Made by a program: the position numbers and the translations under genes. From positions 1 to 58,300 of the forward strand of contig CABIIJ010000009.1 of assembly GCA_902175065.1 (NCBI GenBank): a stretch of DNA of 58,300 nucleotides. Reading direction: 5' to 3'. This DNA is from an uncultured Comamonas sp. GTDB taxonomy: Bacteria; Pseudomonadota; Gammaproteobacteria; Burkholderiales; Burkholderiaceae_C. This document shows positions 9,114 through 17,776 of this stretch, in pieces. The first letter of the stretch is position 1. Every line of letters starts with the position of its first letter. The notes beneath the pieces are model-generated. The model made no database searches. It was not told the origin of the DNA and saw nothing but the letters and a program-made list of their open reading frames with translations.

Positions 9114-9859
9114 CAATCCATCCACCCCCTGGCCCGCGCTTCGCTGATGGCCCGCAGGCGCGAATTGACGGACAGTTTGCGGTAGATGTTGCGGATGTGC
9201 GCCTCCACCGTGTGGCGCGAGATGTGCAGGCGCTCGGCCGTTTCGCGATGCGACAGGCCGTTGGCTACGTGCTGGAGGATGCCGATCTCGCGGGCGCTGA
9301 GGGCGTCCTCGCCGACGCTGGCGTCGGCACCGATGCCGGTATTGGCGGCGGCGGCAGTGCCGGCGGGGACGTCAGCAGCGGGCTGCTGCTGGAATTCGGT
9401 CATCACGCGCCGGGCAATGAAGGGGTCGATGGGCGCACCGCCGCGCAGCACGCTGCGGATGGAGAGCATGACCTCCAGGTCGTCCCGTTCCTTGAGCAGA
9501 TAGCCGGTGGCCCCGGCCCGCAGGGCTTGCAGGATGGCTTCCTCGGTGCTCCAGGCCGAAATCACCAGGATGCCCATGGCCGCATCCTGCGCCCGCAGCG
9601 CGGCGATCAGCGTGGTGCCGTTGCCATCGGGCAGGCCCAGGTCGACCAGCGCCAGCGCATGGCGGCGCTGCGCGGCCAGTTGCCGTGCAGCGGCCAGGGT
9701 CTGCGCAAAGCACAGCATGTCCGGCTGGTAGCCCAGCTGCTCCAGGATGCGGGCCAGGCGCTGGCGGATCAGCGGCTCGTCCTCCACCACCAGCACGGGG
9801 GTGGGCAGGGGCAGGTCGGGCGGGGACGAGGGGATGATGGAGGTGAGGTGTGCAGGCAT
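9113..9859 (-). CDS. NarL/FixJ-family response regulator
   Basis: This 248-residue regulator has a receiver domain at about residues 22-140, with acidic pocket VVEDEP, phosphoacceptor Asp73 in LVDLGLPDGNG and the conserved Lys in LLKERDD. A low-complexity Ala/Gly linker leads to a LuxR/NarL helix-turn-helix at about 180-245 (LSAREIGILQHVANGLSHRE, then ISRHTVEAHIRNIYRKL). The start at 9859 (MPAHLTSIIPSS) is preferred over 9955, because the longer version would be translated through the operator-like motif at 9898-9922. It overlaps the kinase gene by ATGA, so the pair is translationally coupled. Position and shared upstream motif suggest that it controls the adjacent secretion genes and itself. 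Confidence 0.9.
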   Translation of the reverse strand: MPAHLTSIIPSSPPDLPLPTPVLVVEDEPLIRQRLARILEQLGYQPDMLCFAQTLAAARQLAAQRRHALALVDLGLPDGNGTTLIAALRAQDAAMGILVISAWSTEEAILQALRAGATGYLLKERDDLEVMLSIRSVLRGGAPIDPFIARRVMTEFQQQPAADVPAGTAAAANTGIGADASVGEDALSAREIGILQHVANGLSHRETAERLHISRHTVEAHIRNIYRKLSVNSRLRAISEARARGWMD

Positions 9860-9897
9860 GGCGTGCGTACTATCGCTGCTGCGTGCGGGGGTTGCCA

Positions 9898-9922
9898 ATC
9901 CCAAAACATAGGTAATTTGCGG
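9898..9922 (-). promoter_or_regulatory. Shared 25-bp operator, site C (upstream of the response regulator)
   Basis: The minus strand reads CGCAAATTACCTATGTTTT then GGGAT, 38 nt before the regulator's ATG. It differs from sites A and B mainly in AAT versus AAA and TAT versus TAA. TACCTAT fits the NarL heptamer pattern TACYYMT exactly. It suggests autoregulation of the two-component operon. Confidence 0.58.
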
Positions 9923-9931
9923 TCTGAATGA

Positions 9932-10019
9932 AAAGATAGCGTTTGCCGCAAGCATTCATTGGGTTTCAATACGATTTTCCATAAAAACCCATAAAAAATA
10001 AGCGCAGCAAGCTATCTTT
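9932..10019. terminator. Hairpin element copy 2, end of the TonB receptor gene
   Basis: AAAGATAGC at 9932 pairs with GCTATCTTT at 10011, and the arms continue imperfectly for about 34 nt to GGGTTT/AAACCC. It follows the receptor stop codon immediately, so it probably acts as its terminator while separating it from the regulator promoter. Confidence 0.66.
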
Positions 10020-12164
10020 CTAATACTTGTACCCCAGCACCGCCTGCACACTGCGCGGCGCCCCGTAGCGGGTAGAGGTGGGGGTTTCGATGCCCTGGTA
10101 ATAGCGCCGGTCGAACAGGTTGCGCACGTTCACCTGCACCTGCCATTGCGCCGTGAGCTGGTAGGCCGCCATCAGCCCCGCCAGGGTGTAGCTGCCCTGG
10201 CGGATGTGGTAGGGCCAGCCCGTGGTGCTGTCCAGCCCGGTGCTGTGGATGGCGCTTTGGCGGTACAGGCTGGCACCCACCCGCCAGGGGCTGTGCGGCA
10301 GGCGGTAGACGGTGGCCAGTTGCCATTGCTGGCGCGGCAGTTGGGGGTCGAAGCGCTGGCCCTGCCTGAGCGCATCGCGGGCATGGCGGTTGTCCGCCAG
10401 GGTGTAGCTGGCGGAAATGTCCCAGCGCGGGGTGATCTGGCCCTGTACGTGTACCAGCACGCCCCGGCTGCGCACCTGGTCAATGGTGCGGTAGCAGGGC
10501 ACGCCGGGCCAGGTGGGGCAGGCGGCCTTTTGGTCATACGCCAGCTCGGGCGCATGGCGCCGGGTGGTCTGGAACAGGTGCAGGCCCGCTTGCAGGCGCT
10601 GGTTCAGGTACTGGCCCTGCACGCCCGCGCCGAGGGTGCGCCCTGCGGTGGCGGGCAGCACGCGGCCAGCAGTGTCGCGTTCGTTGTTCGGCAGGAAGAT
10701 GTCGCTGCTGTGCAGATAGGCGCTGTGCTGCGCATCCGGCGCCCACACCAGGGCGGCGTAGTGGCTGATGCGGCTGTCGCGCTGCCGGTCGGTGCTTTCG
10801 GGGATGCAGCAGTTGTCGCCCACCAGGGCGTCGTGGCGGTAACGCTCCCAGCGGCTGCCGAGGATGAGCTGCCAGCGCTCGGCCACTTGCCATTGCGCGG
10901 CCAGCCACGCGCCGGTCTGCATGGGCGCAAGCGTCTGGCGGTACTGGTAGGCCTGGGCCTGTAGCAGGGCCAGCGGCGGCAGGGGCAAGGGTTGGGGGGC
11001 CGCCACGTCCAGGCCAGTGCGCCAGCCGGGCAGCGTCCAGCCCTGCCCGGCGGCGTGCCAGCGGCGGTGGCTCAGGCCCAGGGCCAGCTGGTGGCTGCGG
11101 CCCGCAAGAACCCAGGGGCCGCGCAGCGACAGGGCGTAGCCGGTCTGCCGCTGGGTATAGGCGTACTGGCCCAGCCCTTGCACCATCGCGTCGGGCGTGC
11201 CGCCAGTCAGGTAGGTGCCCAGGTAGCCCAGCCGGGAGCGCAGTTGCAGCGCATCGGCCCGCAACTGCCAGCCGTTGTCCCAGCCATGCTCCAGTTGCGC
11301 AAAGGCGCTGTTGGTGCGCTGGCGCCAGTATTCCCAGTCATGGCCCAGATAGGTGGCGCGGGGCAGGCCCAGGTCGCCGCCATCCGGCGCGGTGGGAATG
11401 GCGCTCAGGGAATCGCGGCGGTGGTTGCGCTGCTGGCTGGCGCCCAGGCGCAGCGTGGTCTGGGCGGCCAGGTCGGCCTCGACCACACCGTAATAACTGC
11501 GCTGGCGCTGGGCGACCTGATCGCGAAAGCTGTGCTGGTTCTGCGCATCTGCCACCCAGCGGGCACGCAGGGTACGTGCGGCATTCAGCGGCCCGGCCAC
11601 ATCCACCATCATGCCGCGCTGCTGCCAGGCGCCGGTGCGCCATTGCAAGGCCAGGCGCGGCTGGGCGGTGGGCAGTTTGCGCACCAGGTTGATGGCGGCC
11701 GACGAGTTGCCCAGGCCCTGCATCAGGCCGGTGGCGCCCTGCACCACTTCCACCCGGTCGTACAGGGCCAGGCTCTGCCCCAGATCGAAATTCTTGTCGA
11801 AGCTCACGCCCACGCCATCCAGCATCCAGTGGCCCAGGGCAGAGCCACGGGCGTACAACTGCCCGCGCGAGGCGGTCAGGCCTGCGGACAGCACCGCCAA
11901 GTCCAGCACCGCCTGCGCGTCTTGGTCGTCGAGCAGGCTGCGGGTGAGCACCTGCACCGGCTGGGGCGTTTCCCGCGCCTTCAATGGCAGGCCGGTGGCC
12001 GTGGCGCTGGCAGCGGTGCCAAGGTAGGTGGCACGGTCTTCCGTCTCTGCCGGGGCGTCCGCCTGCACCCGGATTTCCGGCAGGGGGGTGGCTGCCGCCG
12101 CCCCGGCCAGCAGCAGCAAGGCAGCGGCAGCGCGAAGGCAGTGACAGGCAAGGCGATAAGGCAT
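10020..12164 (-). CDS. TonB-dependent siderophore-type outer-membrane receptor
   Basis: This 714-residue receptor would import a ferric siderophore or similar chelate using TonB-ExbBD energy. The start at 12164 gives a signal peptide (MPYRLACHCLRAAAALLLL...AAA) followed directly by PLPEIRVQADAP, a TonB-box-like region. The plug domain follows, with KARETPQPVQVLT, YDRVEVVQGATGLMQGLGNS and AINLVRKLPT, which are characteristic of the FpvA/FhuE group. The barrel ends in YKY, with the terminal aromatic expected for BAM insertion. An upstream in-frame TTG at 12239 exists but would put the signal peptide internally. No sigma/anti-sigma pair or siderophore synthesis genes are nearby, and I could not identify a Fur box with confidence. 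The substrate is unknown. Confidence 0.9.
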   Translation of the reverse strand: MPYRLACHCLRAAAALLLLAGAAAATPLPEIRVQADAPAETEDRATYLGTAASATATGLPLKARETPQPVQVLTRSLLDDQDAQAVLDLAVLSAGLTASRGQLYARGSALGHWMLDGVGVSFDKNFDLGQSLALYDRVEVVQGATGLMQGLGNSSAAINLVRKLPTAQPRLALQWRTGAWQQRGMMVDVAGPLNAARTLRARWVADAQNQHSFRDQVAQRQRSYYGVVEADLAAQTTLRLGASQQRNHRRDSLSAIPTAPDGGDLGLPRATYLGHDWEYWRQRTNSAFAQLEHGWDNGWQLRADALQLRSRLGYLGTYLTGGTPDAMVQGLGQYAYTQRQTGYALSLRGPWVLAGRSHQLALGLSHRRWHAAGQGWTLPGWRTGLDVAAPQPLPLPPLALLQAQAYQYRQTLAPMQTGAWLAAQWQVAERWQLILGSRWERYRHDALVGDNCCIPESTDRQRDSRISHYAALVWAPDAQHSAYLHSSDIFLPNNERDTAGRVLPATAGRTLGAGVQGQYLNQRLQAGLHLFQTTRRHAPELAYDQKAACPTWPGVPCYRTIDQVRSRGVLVHVQGQITPRWDISASYTLADNRHARDALRQGQRFDPQLPRQQWQLATVYRLPHSPWRVGASLYRQSAIHSTGLDSTTGWPYHIRQGSYTLAGLMAAYQLTAQWQVQVNVRNLFDRRYYQGIETPTSTRYGAPRSVQAVLGYKY

Positions 12165-12344
12165 GGAGCAGCGGCAGGCCCTTGCCACGGCGACAAGGTG
12201 GGGCGGGAAAGTGGCGGATGGTAGTGGGTGGCGAAACAATTCTTGACATTTACAGGAAAGACACCGTGCCGCCGTAGGCCACTGGTTTCCTCCCTGCGGT
12301 CTTCCTTGAGAACGTGCTCACGCATTGCCAGCGCTGCCGGACAC

Positions 12345-12367
12345 CCGCCAAGGCGGGTGTGACGGCA
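12345..12367. repeat. Short GC palindrome after the flavoprotein gene
   Basis: ACACCCGCCAAGGCGGGTGT is a near-perfect inverted repeat in the 225-bp gap between the TonB receptor start and the end of the flavoprotein gene. It could be a weak terminator but lacks a U tract. The rest of the gap shows nothing I recognise. Confidence 0.4.
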
Positions 12368-12389
12368 AGTTCGTGCAGCCCCAGGCGGT

Positions 12390-13679
12390 TTAGGCCATCG
12401 CCCCGCCCTGGCTGGCCCAATACGCCTCCACGCCCCGGGCCGCCCGCACGCCGGTGGCAAAACAGGCCGTCAGCAAATAGCCCCCCGTGGGCGCTTCCCA
12501 GTCCAGCATTTCACCCGCACAGAACACGCCGGGCACGGCGTGCAGCATCAGGCCATCGTCCAGTGCCTGGCGCAGCACGCCGCCAGCGCTGCTGATGGCC
12601 TCGGCCAGCGGGCGCGGGGCTTTCAGGGCGATGGGCAAGGCCTGGACGGCCTGGGCCAGCGCCGGGCCGTCGTCCATCTGCGCTTTGGTCAGCAGCTCAT
12701 GCAGCAGGGCCAGCTTCACGCCTTCCAGGCCCAGGCGCCCTTTGAGGTGGCTGCTCAGGCTGCGCGAACCACGGGGATGCAGCACGGCTGCGCGGACTTT
12801 TTCCGCACTCCAGCCGGGCAGCAGGTTGAGGGAGAACGCTGCCGCACCCTTCTCTGCCAGCGCATCGCGCAGCCGGGCGCCGGCTGCGTAAACCAGGCTG
12901 CCCTCGACGCCGGTGGCGGTCACGACACACTCGCCCTGGCGCTGCCACGGCACGCCGGCCCCCTCGCCGGCCAGGGTGATGGCGACATTTTTCAGCGGGG
13001 CACCGGCAAAGCGTTCGACAAAATGTGCCGTCCAGCCTTGCCCGGCGCGGCCCAGAACATCGAAGCCGCAGTTGGCCGGCTGCAAGGGGCGCAGATCCAC
13101 GCCCCGCTGCGCCAGCAGCGGCTGCCAGGCGCCGTCGGAACCCAGTTGCGGCCAACTGCCCCCGCCCAGCGCCAGGATCAGCGCCCGCGCCTGCACCGGT
13201 TGCAGCCCCTGTGCGCTGGCAAAGCAGGGCTGCCCCGCAGCATTCCACCCCTGCCAGCGATGGCGCATGGCAAAGCGCACGCCCAGGCTGCGCAGCCGGG
13301 CCAGCCAGGCCCGCAGCAAGGGGGCGGCCTTCATGTCCGTGGGAAAAACCCGCCCGGATGTGCCGACAAACGTCTCCACCCCCAAATCCCGCGCCCAGGC
13401 CCGCAGCGCCGTGGCGCCAAAATCCTCCAGCAAGGGCGCAAGCCAGGCACTGGCTGGCCCGTAGCGCTCCACAAAAGGGGCGAAGTCTTCGGAATGGGTC
13501 AGGTTCATTCCTCCCTTGCCGGCCAGCAGGAACTTGCGTCCGGCCGTGGCCTTGCCATCGAGCACCAGCACCTGCCGCCCCTGCTGCGCCAGACGCTGTG
13601 CCGCCATCAACCCCGCAGGGCCGGCCCCGACAATGGCAACGTCACACGACAAGGGGGGCAAAACGACGGGGCTGGACAT
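12390..13679 (-). CDS. HI0933/YhiN-like FAD-dependent flavoprotein
   Basis: This 429-residue protein belongs to the HI0933/YhiN family (TIGR03862-like subgroup). It opens with a Rossmann dinucleotide motif, [21 protein letters not shown], followed by [18 protein letters not shown], the family signature near the FAD. Further signatures are [15 protein letters not shown] and, at the C-terminus, [26 protein letters not shown], which closes the FAD site. The physiological reaction of this family is not established. The ATG at 13679 is chosen because it places the Rossmann motif about 12 residues from the start; longer in-frame extensions overlap the trxA promoter region. The gene is transcribed away from trxA and appears to be a single unit. 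Confidence 0.88.
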   Translation of the reverse strand: MSSPVVLPPLSCDVAIVGAGPAGLMAAQRLAQQGRQVLVLDGKATAGRKFLLAGKGGMNLTHSEDFAPFVERYGPASAWLAPLLEDFGATALRAWARDLGVETFVGTSGRVFPTDMKAAPLLRAWLARLRSLGVRFAMRHRWQGWNAAGQPCFASAQGLQPVQARALILALGGGSWPQLGSDGAWQPLLAQRGVDLRPLQPANCGFDVLGRAGQGWTAHFVERFAGAPLKNVAITLAGEGAGVPWQRQGECVVTATGVEGSLVYAAGARLRDALAEKGAAAFSLNLLPGWSAEKVRAAVLHPRGSRSLSSHLKGRLGLEGVKLALLHELLTKAQMDDGPALAQAVQALPIALKAPRPLAEAISSAGGVLRQALDDGLMLHAVPGVFCAGEMLDWEAPTGGYLLTACFATGVRAARGVEAYWASQGGAMA

Positions 13680-13884
13680 AAATGGATCTGGCGGCAGGCA
13701 AAGGGGGCGCAGCATAGCGCCAGGGACAAGCCCCAGCGGACGCATTGCATTTACCGCCCGCCAGCAGCGATACCGGGCTTCGCCTTTCAAACCCGGCCCG
13801 GGCATTGATTTCTGTCACAATGAAGCCAATTATTTTCTTGCCCGGCCCAGCCGGGTTTGGCCAGTTCAGCAAAGGATGAAATTC

Positions 13885-14217
13885 ATGGCAAGCGACCTCA
13901 TCAAGCACATCACCGACGCCAGTTTTGAAGCCGACGTGCTCCAGTCCGGCAGCACGGTTTTGGTCGATTTCTGGGCCGAATGGTGCGGCCCCTGCAAGAT
14001 GATTGCGCCCATCTTGGACGAAGTGGCCACCACCTACGCAGGCAAGCTCACGGTCGCCAAGATGAACGTCGATGAAAACCGCGCCGTCCCAGCCAAGTTC
14101 GGCATTCGCGGCATTCCCACGCTGATGCTGTTCAAAAACGGCGAACTGGCCGCCACCAAGGTCGGCGCCCTGTCCAAGGCCCAGCTCACGGCCTTCATCG
14201 ACCAGCAACTGGCATAA
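13885..14217 (+). CDS. trxA: Thioredoxin
   Basis: This 110-residue cytoplasmic disulfide reductase has the classic active site [15 protein letters not shown] near residues 28-42 and the cis-proline loop [13 protein letters not shown]. The start is the ATG at 13885 (MASDLIKHI), with AAAGG ending 9 nt upstream. An ATG 9 nt earlier is too close to that ribosome-binding site. The gene directly precedes rho on the same strand, a common betaproteobacterial order. Thioredoxin regenerates reduced ribonucleotide reductase, PAPS reductase and peroxiredoxins using NADPH through thioredoxin reductase. Nothing unusual is seen. Confidence 0.97.
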   Translation: MASDLIKHITDASFEADVLQSGSTVLVDFWAEWCGPCKMIAPILDEVATTYAGKLTVAKMNVDENRAVPAKFGIRGIPTLMLFKNGELAATKVGALSKAQLTAFIDQQLA

Positions 14218-14269
14218 CCCCCGGCGCACGGGCCGCCGGCTTCAAGGCAAAGATATAAAACCCGTTCCA

Positions 14270-14301
14270 CGGCCCATCTGGCGAAAATGCCCGATGGGCC
14301 G
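14270..14301 (+). terminator. Possible trxA terminator
   Basis: CGGCCCATC (14270) pairs with GATGGGCCG (14293) around a 14-nt loop, and GTTTATTTCC follows. The stem is strong but the U tract is poor, so it may only partly stop transcription between trxA and rho. The rest of the 246-bp trxA-rho gap is presumably the rho leader; I see no ORF in it. Confidence 0.5.
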
Positions 14302-14463
14302 GTTTATTTCCTGTCATAATCGCCTTTTTTCTGCAGCCAGACCCACCGCTGCATCCCCAGCCTCCAGAACCCGACGCGATGGCTGGCATCCCTGACGGAT
14401 ATCCAAGGGCGTCACGCCCATCCCCCTCTGAACTTTTTGCACTCCGCCCAAGGAGTATGTTTC

Positions 14464-15726
14464 ATGCACTTGAATGAACTCAAGGCACTGCATGTGTCTG
14501 AAGTGGCCCAACAGGCCGAAGAACTGGGTATTGAAAACATTGGCCGCATGCGCAAGCAGGAGCTGATGTTTGCGATCATCAAAAAACGCGCCAAAGCCGG
14601 CGAACAGGTGTTTGCCGACGGCGTGCTGGAAATCCTGCCCGACGGCTTCGGCTTCCTGCGCAGCCCGGACACCAGCTATACCGCCAGCACCGACGACATC
14701 TACATCAGCCCCAGCCAGGTGCGCCGCTTCAGCCTGCACACCGGCGACATGATCGAAGGCGAAGTGCGCATCCCCAAGGACGGCGAGCGCTACTTTGCCC
14801 TGACCAAGCTGGACAAGGTCAATGGCAATCCACCCGAGCAGAACAAGCACAAGGTGCTGTTCGAGAACCTGACCCCGCTGTTCCCGAAAAACCAAATGCG
14901 CCTGGAGCGCGACATCAAGGCCGAGGAGAACATCACCGGCCGCATCGTCGACATCATCGCCCCCATCGGCCGTGGCCAGCGGGCGCTGATCGTGGCCCCG
15001 CCCAAGAGCGGCAAGACGGTGATGATGCAGCACATCGCCCACGCCATCACCGCCAACAACCCGGACGTGCACCTGATCGTGCTGCTGGTCGATGAACGCC
15101 CCGAGGAAGTGACGGAAATGCAGCGCTCGGTACGCGGCGACATCATTGCCTCCACCTTCGACGAGCCGGCCACACGCCACGTTCACGTGGCGGAAATGGT
15201 GATCGAACGCGCCAAACGCCTGGTGGAACTGAAGAAGGACGTGGTCATCCTGCTGGACTCCATCACCCGTCTGGCCCGGGCCTACAACAACGTGGTGCCC
15301 AGCTCCGGCAAGGTGCTTTCCGGCGGTGTCGATTCCAACGCCCTGCACCGGCCCAAGCGTTTCTTCGGCGCGGCCCGCAATGTGGAAGAAGGCGGCAGCC
15401 TGACCATCATCGCCACGGCCCTGGTCGATACCGGCAGCCGCATGGACGAGGTGATCTTTGAAGAATTCAAGGGCACGGGCAACAGCGAAATCCACCTGAG
15501 CCGCCGCCTGTACGAAAAGCGCGTGTTCCCGGCCATCGAGCTGTCCAAGAGCGGCACGCGCCGCGAGGAATTGCTGCTGGCCCCGGAAATCCTGCAAAAG
15601 ACCCGCATCCTGCGCCAGTTCATGTACAACATGGACGAGATCGAGTCCATGGAGCTGATGATCAAGAAGATGAAGGAGACCAAGAACAACTCCGAATTCT
15701 TCGAGGCCATGCGCCGTGGAGGGTAA
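14464..15726 (+). CDS. rho: Transcription termination factor Rho
   Basis: This 420-residue RNA-dependent hexameric ATPase terminates transcripts lacking intrinsic terminators. The N-terminal Rho_N helix bundle ([20 protein letters not shown]) is followed by the RNA-binding cold-shock-like domain ([16 protein letters not shown]). The ATPase core has Walker [12 protein letters not shown], Walker [18 protein letters not shown], the Q-loop region [13 protein letters not shown] and the arginine-finger region. AAGGAG lies 9 nt before the ATG at 14464. Length and all motifs match canonical Rho, without the large insertions seen in Actinobacteria. Confidence 0.98.
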   Translation: MHLNELKALHVSEVAQQAEELGIENIGRMRKQELMFAIIKKRAKAGEQVFADGVLEILPDGFGFLRSPDTSYTASTDDIYISPSQVRRFSLHTGDMIEGEVRIPKDGERYFALTKLDKVNGNPPEQNKHKVLFENLTPLFPKNQMRLERDIKAEENITGRIVDIIAPIGRGQRALIVAPPKSGKTVMMQHIAHAITANNPDVHLIVLLVDERPEEVTEMQRSVRGDIIASTFDEPATRHVHVAEMVIERAKRLVELKKDVVILLDSITRLARAYNNVVPSSGKVLSGGVDSNALHRPKRFFGAARNVEEGGSLTIIATALVDTGSRMDEVIFEEFKGTGNSEIHLSRRLYEKRVFPAIELSKSGTRREELLLAPEILQKTRILRQFMYNMDEIESMELMIKKMKETKNNSEFFEAMRRGG

Positions 15727-15833
15727 AAAAACGTCAAGTCCCATTTAACTTGGCTAAAGCGCGGCAGCGCTTCATAGAATCAAGCATCGCGTGGCGCTGA
15801 AGGCACGGTTCATCCACCAACGGACACCTCAAA

Positions 15834-17282
15834 ATGCTTGATTTTTTTCGTCGCCTGCTGGGGGGCCAGAAGACCCCAGCCCCTACCGCAAAAACGCAAA
15901 AGCGGTTTGCCACGCTCAACCAGATAGCACCCCTGAAAAACGGGGAGAAGGCGGTCGGCAAGAAAACCGCCGTGCAGCAGGCCCACGATTCGGCCATTCA
16001 GGAAACCCTCTCGCCCACGGTGTCCTTTGTCTGCCGCGAGCCGGTGCTCGACCGCAAGGAACGCATTGCCGGTTACATCTTCGATCTGCAAGAGGCCTTG
16101 CGCCTGCGCCTGCAAGGGCGCGAAGGCATGTTGCACCGCGCCTACGACGACGCTTTGCTGCGCAGCCTCTCTTCCCTGGGGATTGCCAGCCTGCTGGAGC
16201 ACCGGCTGGCATTTGTCAACCTGACCCCGGCTTCGCTGCTCAACCCGCTGATCCTGCGCCTGCCGCCCAAGAACACCGTCCTGATGCTGCGCCCGGGCAG
16301 CACGCCCCTCGACCCCGCAAAAATCATCCCGCAGCTCAAGGCGCTGGACAAGGCCGGCTTCGCCTACGGCTGGGTCATCAGCAAAAAAGACCTCGCCGCG
16401 CACCACGGCACCCTGGCGCCCCTGGCGGTACATGCCAATTACATCCAGCTGGAAACCGCCGGTTTCGATGGCCGGGAAATCGACAGCCTGCGCAAGGCCC
16501 TTTCCAGCAAACGCACCCTGCAGCAGGGCAAATTGCATTTGCTGGCCAACGAGTTGGACAGTTTCGATGAATTCAATCTCTGCTTTGAACGCGGTTTTGA
16601 CTTCTTCACGGGCAATTTCGTGACCAGCAGAGAAAACTGGCACCCTCCAAAAAGCGACATCAATCGCATGCTGGCCATCAAATTGCTCAATTTGCTGCGC
16701 ACCGACGAGGAATTGAAAACCATTGCAGAGCAAATCACTGCCGACCCGGTGATGACGTTCAAGCTGCTGCGCTACCTCAACTCCCCGGCCATTGGCCTGC
16801 AATCCCCGATCCTGACCATCGACAAGGCGCTGCTCATCCTGGGCCGCGAACGCTGCTACCGCTGGCTCTCGCTCTTGCTGTTCGACATCAAGCAGGCCAG
16901 CTTTCGCGAACGCCTGCTGACGGAACAGGCGCTGACCCGCGCCTTTTTCCTGGAAAGCCTGGCCGGCCTGGGGAAGGTTCCCGAGGACAGGGATGCGCTC
17001 TTTATCCTGGGGCTGTTTTCCATGCTGGATCTCCTCATGGGCGCACCGCTGCCCGAACTGCTCGAACAAACCCAGTTGCCGCCAGCACTGCACCAGGCCC
17101 TGCTGGGCCAGCCCAGCGAATACCTGGCCCCGCTGGAACTGGCCAAGGCCGAAAACCGGCACCATGCAGAAAACATCACCCAGCTGGCGGCCGCCTGCGA
17201 AGTCAATGCGCTGCAGATCCTGGAACGCAGCATCGAGGCCCTGAGCAAGGCACACGCCACGATGGCCATGCACGAGGCCTGA
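15834..17282 (+). CDS. Degenerate EAL plus HDOD domain signalling protein
   Basis: This 482-residue cytoplasmic protein of the YuxH-like EAL-HDOD architecture starts with a short basic, low-complexity N-terminus. Residues about 60-260 resemble an EAL domain (REPVLDRKERIAGYIFDLQEA, and near the end FERGFDFFTGNF, where active EAL proteins have the conserved G-F-D-x-x-Q/G region). The catalytic E-x-L and metal-ligating residues are not evident, so phosphodiesterase activity on cyclic di-GMP is unlikely. Residues about 275-470 are an HDOD domain (DPVMTFKLLRYLNSPAIGLQ, followed by LGRERCYRWLSLLL). It probably acts as a protein-interaction output in motility or biofilm regulation. It lies between rho and rpmE as a separate gene; ACCTCAAAATG shows no strong ribosome-binding site. 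Confidence 0.8.
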   Translation: MLDFFRRLLGGQKTPAPTAKTQKRFATLNQIAPLKNGEKAVGKKTAVQQAHDSAIQETLSPTVSFVCREPVLDRKERIAGYIFDLQEALRLRLQGREGMLHRAYDDALLRSLSSLGIASLLEHRLAFVNLTPASLLNPLILRLPPKNTVLMLRPGSTPLDPAKIIPQLKALDKAGFAYGWVISKKDLAAHHGTLAPLAVHANYIQLETAGFDGREIDSLRKALSSKRTLQQGKLHLLANELDSFDEFNLCFERGFDFFTGNFVTSRENWHPPKSDINRMLAIKLLNLLRTDEELKTIAEQITADPVMTFKLLRYLNSPAIGLQSPILTIDKALLILGRERCYRWLSLLLFDIKQASFRERLLTEQALTRAFFLESLAGLGKVPEDRDALFILGLFSMLDLLMGAPLPELLEQTQLPPALHQALLGQPSEYLAPLELAKAENRHHAENITQLAAACEVNALQILERSIEALSKAHATMAMHEA

Positions 17283-17320
17283 TGCGCCCCCGCATGAAGC
17301 AGGAATTTGAATTTTCTTCG

Positions 17321-17326
17321 TATAAT
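17321..17326 (+). promoter_or_regulatory. Sigma-70 -10 element of rpmE
   Basis: A perfect TATAAT lies 99 nt before the L31 start codon. No convincing -35 is present at 17-nt spacing. The leader contains the inverted repeat CCGGCAACGGTTGCCGG (about 17370-17386), which could serve autogenous control by L31, although that is speculation. Confidence 0.55.
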
Positions 17327-17424
17327 GGAGGGCTTTTTCTATGCGGCAAGTATCTTGGGTTTTTGAGTCCGGCAACGGTTGCCGGGCGCCCGGGGCGGCT
17401 ACCGCACTTGGCTAAAGGAAGATC

Positions 17425-17670
17425 ATGAAAGAAGGCATCCACCCCAATTACCGCGAAGTTTTGTTCGTGGACCTGTCCAACGGTTTCAAGTTCGTGACCC
17501 GTTCCTGCGTGAACACCAAGGAAACCGAAACCTTCGAAGGTAAAGAGTACCCCCTGTTCAAGCTGGATACTTCCTCGGAATCGCACCCCTTCTACACCGG
17601 CACGCAAAAATCCGTGGACAACATGGGTGGCCGCGTGGAGCGCTTCCGCAACCGTTTCGGCAAGAAATAA
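17425..17670 (+). CDS. rpmE2: 50S ribosomal protein L31, type B
   Basis: This 81-residue protein starts [20 protein letters not shown] and contains [22 protein letters not shown] and RFRNRFG, diagnostic of L31. The zinc-binding CxxC of type A L31 is absent, so it is the zinc-independent type B form, usual in betaproteobacteria. AAAGGAAGATC precedes the ATG. A strong intrinsic terminator follows. It lies three genes downstream of trxA-rho. Confidence 0.97.
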   Translation: MKEGIHPNYREVLFVDLSNGFKFVTRSCVNTKETETFEGKEYPLFKLDTSSESHPFYTGTQKSVDNMGGRVERFRNRFGKK

Positions 17671-17705
17671 TTTTTGCCCCACGGTTTTTCCGCGCAAGCA
17701 CCGCG

Positions 17706-17738
17706 AAAAAGGCAGCCGGGTATCCTGGCTGCCTTTTT
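17706..17738 (+). terminator. Intrinsic terminator of rpmE
   Basis: AAAAAGGCAGCC (17706) pairs perfectly with GGCTGCCTTTTT (17727), leaving a 9-nt loop and a run of five T. It lies 36 nt past the L31 stop codon. Confidence 0.92.
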
Positions 17739-17776
17739 CATTTGGCCCCCTTCCTGCCTGACCGCCGCCACCCGCC

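Noticed and set aside
9860-9955. Longer start for the response regulator (32 extra residues)
   Set aside because: The extension covers the 25-bp operator motif and adds sequence before the receiver domain with no family counterpart.
12165-12239. TTG start for the TonB receptor
   Set aside because: It would bury the signal peptide 25 residues inside; the ATG at 12164 gives a normal one.
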